Positions 26,754-35,698 of a stretch of DNA of 64,000 nucleotides are shown one piece after another. A program made the position numbers and the translations under genes. The notes below the pieces were generated by a model. That model worked only from the letters and a program-made list of their open reading frames with translations. It did no database searches and was not told the origin of the DNA. This DNA is from Veillonella rodentium (GTDB taxonomy: Bacteria > Bacillota > Negativicutes > Veillonellales > Veillonellaceae). The stretch's first letter is position 1. Every line of letters begins with the position of its first letter. The DNA lies in the NCBI RefSeq assembly GCF_900187285.1, contig NZ_LT906470.1, positions 883,501-947,500 on the forward strand, written 5' to 3'.

Positions 26754-27890
26754 ATGAAATTTGATACACGGACGGTACTTTGGTCCTTATTGAGATATAT
26801 AGGGGCCGGTATCGTCATCATGTGGCTTACCTTCTGGTACCTATCAGGTTCTTTTTTCGGGTTGCCGCGATTATTTGTTGCTTATTATGCAGCCAGTCAA
26901 GTCTTTATGACGCCTATGGATAAGTCTACATTGTATGACGGAATGCTAAAGGGGCTGGTGGATTCTTTAGGGGATCCTCACAGCGTATATTTAAATGCGG
27001 ATGAATATAGTAATATAAAACAACAGACTTCCGCTACATATGCCGGTGTCGGTATGGTTTTAGGTATTGACGAACAAGGGTTATATGCGGTCAGCGTCAT
27101 GGAGGATCAACCGGCCGCTAAAGCCGGAGTTAAAACTGGTGATCATATTTTAACCATTGATGGTCAATCTACCAAAGATGTTCCTATTGATCAGGCCTCC
27201 GGACTTATCAGAGGGGAACCCGGAACAGTAGTAGCACTTGATGTGGAACGAAATGGGGAAAGGCTTCATTTTGACATCACTCGGGAGTCTATTGTTTTAC
27301 CTACTGTAAAAAGTAAAATGCTTACACCTACAATCGGCTACATTCGAGTAAGCCAATTTGCAGAATATACGGCTGACGATTTCGAAACTCAATATAAGGA
27401 ATTGCAGTCCCAAGGCATGAAAGCATTAGTTCTTGATTTACGGGATAACCCGGGCGGATTACTTTCTACAGCAGAAAAGCTGTCCAATTATATTATGCCT
27501 CCGGGAACACTCGTAACTGTTCAAGATCGTTCCGGTAAATTGGCTACTTATAAATCAGACGGTTCTGAAACGACAATTCCATTAGTTGTTTTAGTCAATA
27601 AGGGATCCGCCAGTGCATCTGAAATCATTGCGGGTGCTATTCAGGATCGTAAGTTGGGAACGATTTTGGGGACTAACACATATGGTAAAGGAACGGTACA
27701 GTCCGTATACCCAAGCTTTGATAATGAAGGTATCAAGGTGACTATAGCCAAGTATCATACGCCGAATGATCGTGTTATTGACGGTATCGGCATTAGTCCT
27801 GATGTAGAGTTGGATTTACCGAAGGGGGTATCTCCAACGAGCACATTAGAAGATATTCAAATTCAAAAAGCAGTGGAACTGTTACAATAA
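26754..27890 (+). CDS. ctpA: C-terminal processing peptidase, S41 family
   Basis: Periplasmic serine protease of 378 residues. An N-terminal membrane anchor (about 13-35) is followed by a PDZ domain (YAGVGMVLGIDEQG to TIDGQSTKDVPI) and the S41 catalytic domain, with the nucleophile in NKGSASASEIIAGAIQD and the general-base Lys in TNTYGKGTVQS. Ctp proteases trim wall hydrolases and envelope proteins; its position after envC suggests control of division hydrolases. Confidence 0.93.
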   Translation: MKFDTRTVLWSLLRYIGAGIVIMWLTFWYLSGSFFGLPRLFVAYYAASQVFMTPMDKSTLYDGMLKGLVDSLGDPHSVYLNADEYSNIKQQTSATYAGVGMVLGIDEQGLYAVSVMEDQPAAKAGVKTGDHILTIDGQSTKDVPIDQASGLIRGEPGTVVALDVERNGERLHFDITRESIVLPTVKSKMLTPTIGYIRVSQFAEYTADDFETQYKELQSQGMKALVLDLRDNPGGLLSTAEKLSNYIMPPGTLVTVQDRSGKLATYKSDGSETTIPLVVLVNKGSASASEIIAGAIQDRKLGTILGTNTYGKGTVQSVYPSFDNEGIKVTIAKYHTPNDRVIDGIGISPDVELDLPKGVSPTSTLEDIQIQKAVELLQ

Positions 27891-27910
27891 TAGTTCATAG
27901 GAGTCAACAT

Positions 27911-29182
27911 ATGTTTATAGATCGAGCCCGTGTATTTGTGAAAGCCGGTGACGGCGGTGACGGCATGTCCAGTTTCCGTCGTGAAAAATACGTTCCTAAT
28001 GGTGGACCCAGCGGCGGTGACGGCGGTAAAGGGGCAGATGTCATCTTTAAAGCCGATAAAAATATTAATACTCTCGTCGATTTCCGATATAAGCGGCAAT
28101 TTAAAGCCCCTGCGGGCGGCAATGGTGAAAGCTCCAATAAACACGGTCGCGGGGCGGAACCGCTTATCATTCCCGTACCTTTAGGTACAGTGATAAAAGA
28201 AGAAGAGTCGGGACGAATTTTTTGTGATCTCATCAATGATGGGGATATGTACATCATTGCTAAGGGTGGTCGTGGAGGTCGCGGTAATGCACGATTCCAG
28301 ACCAGTTCCAATCGCGCACCGACATTTGCGGAAAAGGGCGAGCCCGGTGAAGAATTCTGGTTGCAATTGGAATTGAAGGTTCTTGCTGATGTGGGCTTAC
28401 TGGGGTATCCGAGCGTGGGTAAATCTAGTATTCTCCGAAAGGTATCTAAAGCACAGCCGGAGGTGGCGGCCTATCATTTTACCACATTAACACCGGTTCT
28501 CGGTGTAGTGACACTTTCCGGTGAACGTAGCTTTGTATTGGCCGATATTCCGGGACTCATAGAGGGGGCCAGTGAAGGTGTGGGGCTAGGTCATAATTTT
28601 CTGCGCCATATCGAACGTACCAATATTTTGATTCATGTATTGGATGTATCCGGTATCGAGGGGCGTGATCCGAAGGCTGATTTTGATGCTATTAATGAGG
28701 AGTTGCGTAAATATTCTGAGAAATTGGCGAATAAGAAGCAAATCGTTGCATTGAATAAAATCGACCTGGTCTTTGATGACACTACGATTTCTGATACGAA
28801 GAAATATTTTGAAGATAAGGGATATGAGGTGTTCCTCATCAATGCTCTCAGCGGTGACGGTTTAGTTGAACTTATGGAGCGGGCATACTATTACGTGGAA
28901 AATTATGCACCGGAACCTGAGGCTACTGACGATACGGTGATGTATGAGGCGAAACCAGATGTGGAATTTGTAATTACTCGCGGTGATGATGCAGCTTTCT
29001 ATATAACCGGTAAACGAATTGAACGATTGGTAGCTATGACAAATCTGAGTGACGATCAATCGCTTCGCAGATTTCAACGCATTTGGCGCTTTATGGAATT
29101 AGATGCTAAATTGAAGGAAAAAGGTTGTAAAGACGGTGACGAAGTTGTTATCGGCGATCAACGCTTTACATTCCGAGAGTAG
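27911..29182 (+). CDS. obgE: GTPase ObgE/CgtA
   Basis: Essential GTPase of 50S assembly and growth control, 423 residues. The glycine-rich Obg domain is at 1 to about 158 (KAGDGGDGMSSFRREKYVPN). The G domain has GYPSVGKSS, DIPGLIEGA and NKIDLV, and an OCT domain closes the protein from about residue 340. yhbY follows 5 bp later, also a 50S factor. Confidence 0.96.
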   Translation: MFIDRARVFVKAGDGGDGMSSFRREKYVPNGGPSGGDGGKGADVIFKADKNINTLVDFRYKRQFKAPAGGNGESSNKHGRGAEPLIIPVPLGTVIKEEESGRIFCDLINDGDMYIIAKGGRGGRGNARFQTSSNRAPTFAEKGEPGEEFWLQLELKVLADVGLLGYPSVGKSSILRKVSKAQPEVAAYHFTTLTPVLGVVTLSGERSFVLADIPGLIEGASEGVGLGHNFLRHIERTNILIHVLDVSGIEGRDPKADFDAINEELRKYSEKLANKKQIVALNKIDLVFDDTTISDTKKYFEDKGYEVFLINALSGDGLVELMERAYYYVENYAPEPEATDDTVMYEAKPDVEFVITRGDDAAFYITGKRIERLVAMTNLSDDQSLRRFQRIWRFMELDAKLKEKGCKDGDEVVIGDQRFTFRE

Positions 29183-29187
29183 GAGTA

Positions 29188-29475
29188 ATGATGACAGGAA
29201 AACAAAAACGGTATTTACGTTCTTTGGCGGCGACAATGGCACCGGTCGTACAAATCGGTAAAAACGGTTTGGAAGATAGTGTGATTGACAGTGCACGTGC
29301 GGCATTGATGGCACGAGAACTCATCAAAGTCAAGTTACATAACAACAGCCCTGAGGAGAAGACGATTTTTCAAGAGTTAGCGGATATGTTGGGCGCAGAA
29401 CTTGTACAAGTCATCGGATTCAACGGCGTTTTATATAAGGCGAAAAAGGAACCGAAGATTATTTTACCGAAGTAA
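29188..29475 (+). CDS. yhbY: Ribosome assembly RNA-binding protein YhbY (CRS1-YhbY domain)
   Basis: Compact 95-residue CRM domain protein that associates with pre-50S particles. The motif GKNGLEDSVIDSARAAL and the C-terminal QVIGFNGVLYKAKK are typical. GGAG precedes the start; ATG 29191 is an equally possible start three bases in. It is co-transcribed with obgE. Confidence 0.92.
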   Translation: MMTGKQKRYLRSLAATMAPVVQIGKNGLEDSVIDSARAALMARELIKVKLHNNSPEEKTIFQELADMLGAELVQVIGFNGVLYKAKKEPKIILPK

Positions 29476-29560
29476 GATGCATTTTATATTGAATGTATTT
29501 TAATAACCATTTCGCCTGTAGATTTCATGTGGTTGCTTTCATCAGTGGAGGACTAATCCT

Positions 29561-30682
29561 ATGCGTAGCGCTATCGTAAAGGCAAAGCGAATCGTAGTAA
29601 AGGTAGGCAGTAGTACTCTTTGCTATGCCAATGGACATTTAAATTTAGAGCGTATTGAAAAGTTGGTACGTCAATTGTCTGACTTGGCTAATCAGGGGAA
29701 GGAAGTTATTCTCGTATCCTCCGGTGCTACCGGTGCGGGGTTGGCACCTCTAGGATTTAAAGAAAAACCGCGTGATCTCGTATTAAAACAGGCGGCGGCC
29801 GCCGTGGGTCAGGGCGTTCTGATTCATATGTACGAGCGCATGTTTCGTGAATATGGACGTACGGTAGCGCAAATTTTGCTGACGAAAGAGGATAGCACAG
29901 GTCGTCACAGTTACCTGAATTTACGCAATACACTGCATACTTTGCTACAACTCAATGTCATTCCTATTATTAATGAAAATGATGTGGTCGCCATTGAGGA
30001 ATATAAAATAGGTGATAACGATACCTTATCGGCTACGGTAGCCGGTATTGTCGATGCTGACTTACTTATTATTTTGTCGGATATAGAAGGCCTTTATACG
30101 GAAAATCCGACAATACATCCGGATGCTACATTGATTGAAACCGTATCGGAAATTACAGATGACACCTTTGCTATTGCCGGCGGTGCCGGATCTGATATGG
30201 GAACAGGCGGCATGTATACAAAGATTAAGGCGGCTCATATGGCGACGAATTCCGGAGTTCCTATGGTAATCACTTCCGGTGAGGTAGAAGATTCTATACG
30301 TCGTGTCTGCAAAGGTGAACAGATCGGGACTCTTTTTGAGGCACGTGACAGCAGTTTATCCGGTAAACATCATTGGCTTGCTTTTGGAAAACGATTAAAA
30401 GGCGCTATTGTTGTTGATGACGGTTGTGCTCGCGCTATACTTGATCAAGGCGCCAGCATATTGCCGGCCGGAATCATATCCGTAGAGGGAGAATTTGAAC
30501 CGGGGGACACGATTTCTATTTATTATCGAGAAAAGGAAATCGGGCGCGGTCTCACGAATTACGGTACAGCGGATATGAAGGCTATTAAAGGTCATAATTC
30601 TAATGATATTGCAAATATCTTAGGCATAAATACGACCTATGATGAAGCTGTACATAGAAACAATTTAGTCTTATTACATTAG
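29561..30682 (+). CDS. proB: Glutamate 5-kinase
   Basis: First step of proline synthesis from glutamate. The amino-acid kinase domain (about 1-255) has VVKVGSSTLCYANGHL and VSSGATGAGLAPLGF. A C-terminal PUA domain (about 280-360) has GAIVVDDGCARAIL. Length 373 is normal. It forms an operon with proA, 10 bp downstream. The 85 bp upstream hold no clear promoter. Confidence 0.95.
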   Translation: MRSAIVKAKRIVVKVGSSTLCYANGHLNLERIEKLVRQLSDLANQGKEVILVSSGATGAGLAPLGFKEKPRDLVLKQAAAAVGQGVLIHMYERMFREYGRTVAQILLTKEDSTGRHSYLNLRNTLHTLLQLNVIPIINENDVVAIEEYKIGDNDTLSATVAGIVDADLLIILSDIEGLYTENPTIHPDATLIETVSEITDDTFAIAGGAGSDMGTGGMYTKIKAAHMATNSGVPMVITSGEVEDSIRRVCKGEQIGTLFEARDSSLSGKHHWLAFGKRLKGAIVVDDGCARAILDQGASILPAGIISVEGEFEPGDTISIYYREKEIGRGLTNYGTADMKAIKGHNSNDIANILGINTTYDEAVHRNNLVLLH

Positions 30683-30692
30683 GAGCTTTGCT

Positions 30693-31952
30693 ATGAATCA
30701 ATATGAAGAACTATGTGTCGATATGGGACAACGTGCTAAAGAAGCTTCTTATGAACTGGCTCAAATTGATCAGGATTCTTTGGATCGCGCGTTATTAGCC
30801 ATTGCCGATTCTCTGGAAGCTCATATCGATGAGGTCATGGCGGCTAATGCCAGGGATCTTGACCAAGCCGTTCATTACGATGTGCCGCAAACGATGATGG
30901 ATCGATTAACATTGACGCCGGAGAGAATAGCTCAGATGGCATTAGGTATCCGCCAGGTAGCTGAACTGAAAAGCCCTGTAGGGACACTACTGGAAACGAT
31001 TACGAGGCCTAACGGTTTACGCATTGAAAAACGTGCTGTTCCATTTGGTGTTATCGGTATTATATTTGAAGCGCGTCCCAATGTGACTGTTGATGCCGGT
31101 GTACTCTGCTTAAAGACTTCGAATGCGACCATCTTACGGGGCGGTAAAGAAGCATTTAATACGAATCAGGTTATCGTAAACCTTATGAGAAATACATTGG
31201 AAACTCAAGGAATTACACCGGATGCGGTGCAACTGGTTGAAGTCCTTGATCGCGATATGGTGGGCACTTTATTGGAGCAAAGACAATATATCGATGTTAT
31301 CATTCCTCGTGGTGGTGTAGGACTTATTCGTCGCGTTGTCAATGAAAGTAAGATTCCTGTTATTGAAACGGGTAGCGGTATATGTCACACCTTTGTTGAT
31401 GAATATGCCGATCTCGACATGGCTGTACAAATTGCTGTTAATGCCAAGGTACAACGTCCATCCGTCTGTAATGCCATGGAAACCCTGCTGGTACATAAAG
31501 CGGTGGCCGATGAATTCTTGCCTCGCTTACAGGATGCACTTGAATCCTATAAGGTGCGTATCCATGGTGACCAAGATGTGGCAAAATATATGAATAACAC
31601 GATTCCTCTTGAAGATATATCGTTCAGTACGGAATATAACGATTTAGATTTAAATGTGCGCATAGTCGATTCTTTAGCTGAAGCCATAGATCACATCAAT
31701 CAGTATACGACGCATCACTCTGAAGCGATTATTACAGACGAGCCGATGCGTGCTACCGTATTTATGAATCTCGTGGACTGCTCTACCGTATATCATAATG
31801 CGTCCACGCGTTTTACGGACGGCTTTGAGTTCGGCTTCGGTGCGGAAATCGGCATCAGCACACAGAAATTACATGCTCGTGGACCGATGGGATTACAGGC
31901 TCTCACCTCCTATAAGTATTTTGTGTTTGGAGAAGGTCAAGTACGGTCGTGA
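30693..31952 (+). CDS. proA: Gamma-glutamyl phosphate reductase
   Basis: NADPH-dependent second step of proline synthesis, 419 residues, aldehyde-dehydrogenase fold. Landmarks are VIGIIFEARPNVTVDAG, LRGGKEAFNTNQV, IPRGGVGLIRRVV, the catalytic Cys region SVCNAMETLLVHK and FGAEIGISTQKLHARGPMGL. It is coupled with proB. Confidence 0.96.
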   Translation: MNQYEELCVDMGQRAKEASYELAQIDQDSLDRALLAIADSLEAHIDEVMAANARDLDQAVHYDVPQTMMDRLTLTPERIAQMALGIRQVAELKSPVGTLLETITRPNGLRIEKRAVPFGVIGIIFEARPNVTVDAGVLCLKTSNATILRGGKEAFNTNQVIVNLMRNTLETQGITPDAVQLVEVLDRDMVGTLLEQRQYIDVIIPRGGVGLIRRVVNESKIPVIETGSGICHTFVDEYADLDMAVQIAVNAKVQRPSVCNAMETLLVHKAVADEFLPRLQDALESYKVRIHGDQDVAKYMNNTIPLEDISFSTEYNDLDLNVRIVDSLAEAIDHINQYTTHHSEAIITDEPMRATVFMNLVDCSTVYHNASTRFTDGFEFGFGAEIGISTQKLHARGPMGLQALTSYKYFVFGEGQVRS

Positions 31953-32091
31953 AACAGCTATACTATCTGATAAGGGCATATTATCGTTATATTCAGACCC
32001 CGAAGGGGCGATATGAATGGTGCTCCTATGGGAAGGCATTACTCTTATTTATCATTATTTGTGTCATTGTCATAAAGGGTGTGACCTTATT

Positions 32092-32706
32092 ATGGTAGAA
32101 AAAAGAAAGATAGGTATTATCGGAGGGACCTTTAATCCAATTCATTTGGGGCACCTCATGATTGCCGAGGTGGCCTGTGAAAGCTTCGGCCTGGAAAAGG
32201 TTATCTTTGTTCCTGCCCGTATTCCGCCGCATAAGCAACATGATGTTATCGACAGTCGACATCGCTACGCTATGACAGCCGCTGCGGTTATGGACAACCC
32301 TAATTTTGAAATATCCGATGTGGAAATGCATCGTGACGGGCCGTCTTATACGGTAGATACGATTCATTATTTCAAGAATCTGTATGGACCGAATGTGGAA
32401 TTTTATTTTATCGCCGGAACGGATACGATTTGTGCATTGCCGACATGGAAATATATCGATGAGTTACTTGAGCAGGTTCATTTTATCGGAGCTACAAGGC
32501 CGGATGGATCCGCGGATATAGATGCCGCCTTAGACGCTTTAGGACCGATAGCAAGAGACAAGATACATCTCATGGAGGTCCCTGAAATGAGATTGTCCGC
32601 TACATATTTGCGGGAGCGCTTGCGTGAGAGAAAGACCGTTCGCTATATGCTGCCTAAATGCGTAGTTGATTATATTGAAGACAATCATATTTATGAGAAG
32701 GATTGA
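32092..32706 (+). CDS. nadD: Nicotinate-nucleotide adenylyltransferase
   Basis: Makes nicotinate adenine dinucleotide in NAD synthesis. GGTFNPIHLGHLMIAE, PPHKQHDVI, FIAGTDTICALPTWKYIDEL and the MRLSATYLRERL substrate motif are clear. ATG 32092 (204 residues, AAGGGTG upstream) puts the nucleotide-binding motif at the usual place. An in-frame ATG at 32017 also has an AAGGGG site and would add 25 mostly hydrophobic residues, which is less likely. nadD-yqeK-LCP-rsfS is a conserved Firmicute order. Confidence 0.93.
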   Translation: MVEKRKIGIIGGTFNPIHLGHLMIAEVACESFGLEKVIFVPARIPPHKQHDVIDSRHRYAMTAAAVMDNPNFEISDVEMHRDGPSYTVDTIHYFKNLYGPNVEFYFIAGTDTICALPTWKYIDELLEQVHFIGATRPDGSADIDAALDALGPIARDKIHLMEVPEMRLSATYLRERLRERKTVRYMLPKCVVDYIEDNHIYEKD

Positions 32707-32709
32707 AGT

Positions 32710-33279
32710 ATGTTATCATTTGATGAAATTCAAGATGCTGTTAGCCTGTTGATGGGGAAAAAACGTTTTAAACATACCTTAGGTGTGGTTGAAACGGCGA
32801 CACGATTAGCTGAGCGGTATGGAGTAAATCGGGATGAGGCTCGTTTGGCAGCAATGTTACATGACTGTGCTAAAGAAATGTCTTTGCAGGATATGCAGAA
32901 TCTTGTTCGGGGCAGTATTTATGATGTGGATGATGAAATGTTGCAAAACGGCGCTTTATTACATGGTCTTGCAGGGATGGTACGCGCTGAGCGAGACTTC
33001 GCTGTTACGAATCGCGATGTGCTGGAAGCTATTCGCGTTCACACAACGGGTAAGGTGGGAATGTCCAAATTGGATAAAGTCATCTTCTTAGCCGATTATA
33101 TTGAGCCAAATCGGGATTTTCCCGGTGTAGATATGTTGCGCAAGGCGGCCGATGAGGATTTGGATACAGCGGTCCTGCTCGGCTATGATACGACCTTAAG
33201 GTATCTCCTGGATCAACAACTTTCAATTTATCCGCTGACCATTCTCGGTCGCAATGATATATTACGTTCGTGTAAATAA
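32710..33279 (+). CDS. yqeK: HD-domain Ap4A hydrolase YqeK
   Basis: Symmetrical bis(5'-nucleosyl)-tetraphosphatase of the HD superfamily, 189 residues. Metal ligands are visible in KHTLGVVETATRLAERYGV and LAAMLHDCAKEM, with a downstream His in IRVHTTGKVGM and Asp in VIFLADYIEPNRDFPGV. It clears alarmone-like Ap4A. It sits immediately after nadD. Confidence 0.92.
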   Translation: MLSFDEIQDAVSLLMGKKRFKHTLGVVETATRLAERYGVNRDEARLAAMLHDCAKEMSLQDMQNLVRGSIYDVDDEMLQNGALLHGLAGMVRAERDFAVTNRDVLEAIRVHTTGKVGMSKLDKVIFLADYIEPNRDFPGVDMLRKAADEDLDTAVLLGYDTTLRYLLDQQLSIYPLTILGRNDILRSCK

Positions 33280-33292
33280 TGGGGTATAAGTA

Positions 33293-34417
33293 ATGGAAGA
33301 TCGTGAACGAGCTCGAGCTCGCCGACGTAGACGGAGACGTCAACGACAATCAAAGGTTAAATGGACCAGACTTATTATTGTAGGGATTATTCTTATAGCT
33401 GTTCTCAGCGGTATCGGATGGGGAGTGTACACCGGTGTATCGTATGTATATAGATCGATTACGGGCTATAGCGAGAACACCGTAGAGGAGACCTCCGATA
33501 AACAAGATGTATCCACTGTATCTGTAGAGCAGAAGCGCCTTGATAAGCCTGTTTATGTTCTCGTAGTCGGTACTGATGAAAATAATCCAAGTCAAGGTGA
33601 CAGTTTATTTCTGTTATCTATCAATATCGATCAGAAAACAATGGATATCATAGGTATACCAAGTAACAGCAAGATTGATAATCGGGATCAGACTGCAACG
33701 GTTATGCTGAACACTATGTATGAAAAGGGCGGTATTGAATTAACAAAAGCCGTTGTAGAGGATATGTTCCATATATCGATCCCTTACTACATCGTGGTGA
33801 ATCAGGATGCTTTCAAAAAAACTAATGATGTATTAGGCGATCAGCAAATCTATGTGGAACAGAATATGGAACATTTTGATGCTGATGGTGTACAGGATAT
33901 CGATTTACGTCGCGGCTATCAGACATTGAACAGTGATAAAGCTCTGGCATATTTGCGCTATTCCGATCCGAAGAATGACACATTTACACGATTACAGCGT
34001 CAGGAACGTTTTTTGAAATTATGGGTTGAGAACGAACATAATTCTTTCTTTCTCACTAATGCATGGCATATTTGGCGTGTGTGGGATCATTATGAAAGCA
34101 ATATCTCCACGATGGATGCTATCAAGTTAATGTACAATGTGGGGCGCATGAATAAAGATCAGATTCATTTTTATATTCTGCCGGGTGAAAAGGAAGTTAT
34201 TGAAGATAAAACGTATTGGAACATAAACCCTACAGAAGCACAACGATTAGTTGGCATTATGATGGGAACATTGCCGGCTAATGAAATGACACAATTCATA
34301 TCGGCACCGACAAACTTCACTACAAAGCGGTCCGATGATTCTGAAGATTCAAAAAAGGCGACTACAAAGCCGACAGAGCCCGGTGATGATAACAATGCTA
34401 AAAAAGAGAATCGATAA
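33293..34417 (+). CDS. LytR-CpsA-Psr (LCP) family protein with altered motif
   Basis: 374 residues: a very Arg-rich cytoplasmic start (ERARARRRRRRRQRQ), one transmembrane helix (about 25-48), then an extracellular LCP domain. LCP enzymes usually transfer polyprenyl-linked glycopolymers to peptidoglycan. KPVYVLVVGTDE, GDSLFLLSINIDQ and ALAYLRYSDPKNDTFTRLQRQERFL are recognisable. The strongly conserved P-R-D triplet reads P-S-N (IIGIPSNSKID), so a phosphate-binding Arg and an Asp are absent. The C-terminal tail is Lys/Glu/Ser/Thr-rich. Activity is uncertain. Confidence 0.85.
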   Translation: MEDRERARARRRRRRRQRQSKVKWTRLIIVGIILIAVLSGIGWGVYTGVSYVYRSITGYSENTVEETSDKQDVSTVSVEQKRLDKPVYVLVVGTDENNPSQGDSLFLLSINIDQKTMDIIGIPSNSKIDNRDQTATVMLNTMYEKGGIELTKAVVEDMFHISIPYYIVVNQDAFKKTNDVLGDQQIYVEQNMEHFDADGVQDIDLRRGYQTLNSDKALAYLRYSDPKNDTFTRLQRQERFLKLWVENEHNSFFLTNAWHIWRVWDHYESNISTMDAIKLMYNVGRMNKDQIHFYILPGEKEVIEDKTYWNINPTEAQRLVGIMMGTLPANEMTQFISAPTNFTTKRSDDSEDSKKATTKPTEPGDDNNAKKENR

Positions 34418-34426
34418 GGAGATAGA

Positions 34427-34789
34427 ATGAAAGAAAAGAAAGATATTAAAGAAATTGTATTGCAATTAGCACAAGCTGAATTTGATAAGAAAGCAAAAGA
34501 TATCACAATTTTGGATTTAGAAGGTATTTCCATGTTGGGCGATTATTTTCTTATCACCAGTGCAAATAATATCAAGCAATCTCAAAGTATTGCCGATGAA
34601 ATTGAAGATAAAGGTGCTGAACTCGGTATGACCGTCCGTCATCGGGAAGGATACAGAGAAGGTGAGTGGATTCTCTTGGATTTCGGCGATATTATTTGTC
34701 ATATTTTTGGCGGAAGTGAATTGCGTGAGTTTTATGGTCTAGAAGAACTGTGGAATGATGCTCAGCGAGTTCCGTTTGAAGGAGTTTAA
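34427..34789 (+). CDS. rsfS: Ribosomal silencing factor RsfS
   Basis: Binds uL14 on the 50S subunit and blocks subunit joining in starvation. The 120-residue length and motifs (DITILDLEGISMLGDYFLI, WILLDFGDIICHIF) are typical. AAGGAG precedes the start. It follows the LCP gene by 9 bp, the usual nadD-yqeK-LCP-rsfS order. Confidence 0.95.
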   Translation: MKEKKDIKEIVLQLAQAEFDKKAKDITILDLEGISMLGDYFLITSANNIKQSQSIADEIEDKGAELGMTVRHREGYREGEWILLDFGDIICHIFGGSELREFYGLEELWNDAQRVPFEGV

Positions 34790-34790
34790 A

Positions 34791-35693
34791 ATGGCGACGG
34801 AATTGTTGGAAAATACGATTGCCACATTAAAAGTACTGCGTACCAGCGATCAGGGTGCCTTTTTAGATGGACAAACGGGGAATACCAACGATGATATTCT
34901 ATTGCACAAGGATCAGCAAATGATGCCTGTTGCGATTGGTGATGAAGTAGAGGTATTTCTATATCGGGATCCGAAAGGGCGTTTGACGGCATCGATGCGT
35001 TTACCGGCTATGAAGGTTGGGCAGATCGGTTATGTAGAGGTGATTAATACGACGAATTTCGGCTGTTTCGTCGAGGTCGGTACAGAGCGTGGAATTTTCA
35101 TGCCTCACGCTGAAATGCGCGGTCGCCCACAAATCGGTGAAAAGGTTTGGGTTCGTCTGTATACGGATAAATCCGGACGCATGGCTGTATCCATGGATGT
35201 GGATGACGAAATGCGTCGCGCCTCTAAAGCGGCGACGGAGGCCGTTGTGGGACAGATGGTAAAAGGGGCTATCTATAATTTGACAAGCGATGGGGCCTTT
35301 TTCATTACGCCGGAGCGATGGATTGCATTTTTGCATCGTTCGGAAATGACCAGAAAATTGAAGGTGGGCGAAATGGTTGAAGGTCGCATTACATTCAAAC
35401 GTGATGACGGGCGTATCAATGTATCAATGCGACCTATAAAGGAAAAAGCCATCGTATCGGATGGGGATATTATTATGGAATATCTCCTTAACCGAGGAGG
35501 AAGAATGCCTTATAGTGATGAGTCGTCCTCGATGTTAATCAAAGATAAATTTAACATCAGTAAGGCGGCTTTCAAACGGGCATTGGGTCATTTGATGAAG
35601 GAAAAGAAGATTATTCAAGAGGATGGTTGGACCTTGCTTACAGACATCGGTCGTTCATCTCTCGCAGGTAATGAGTCACAAGACAAGGAATAA
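34791..35693 (+). CDS. cvfB: CvfB-like S1 RNA-binding protein
   Basis: 300 residues with tandem S1-like OB folds and a C-terminal winged helix (FNISKAAFKRALGHLMKEKKI). S1 signatures are GYVEVINTTNFGCFVEVG and VEGRITFKRDDGRINVSMR. CvfB in Staphylococcus is an RNA-binding virulence regulator. ATG 34791 is preferred over an upstream in-frame ATG (34755) because GAAGGAG lies just before it and the longer frame would overlap rsfS. Confidence 0.87.
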   Translation: MATELLENTIATLKVLRTSDQGAFLDGQTGNTNDDILLHKDQQMMPVAIGDEVEVFLYRDPKGRLTASMRLPAMKVGQIGYVEVINTTNFGCFVEVGTERGIFMPHAEMRGRPQIGEKVWVRLYTDKSGRMAVSMDVDDEMRRASKAATEAVVGQMVKGAIYNLTSDGAFFITPERWIAFLHRSEMTRKLKVGEMVEGRITFKRDDGRINVSMRPIKEKAIVSDGDIIMEYLLNRGGRMPYSDESSSMLIKDKFNISKAAFKRALGHLMKEKKIIQEDGWTLLTDIGRSSLAGNESQDKE

Positions 35694-35698
35694 AGACG

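Noticed and set aside
32017-32091. N-terminal extension of nadD from ATG 32017
   Set aside because: It has an AAGGGG site, but the family starts right at the GGTFNP motif, so ATG 32092 is favoured; the longer form is not fully excluded.
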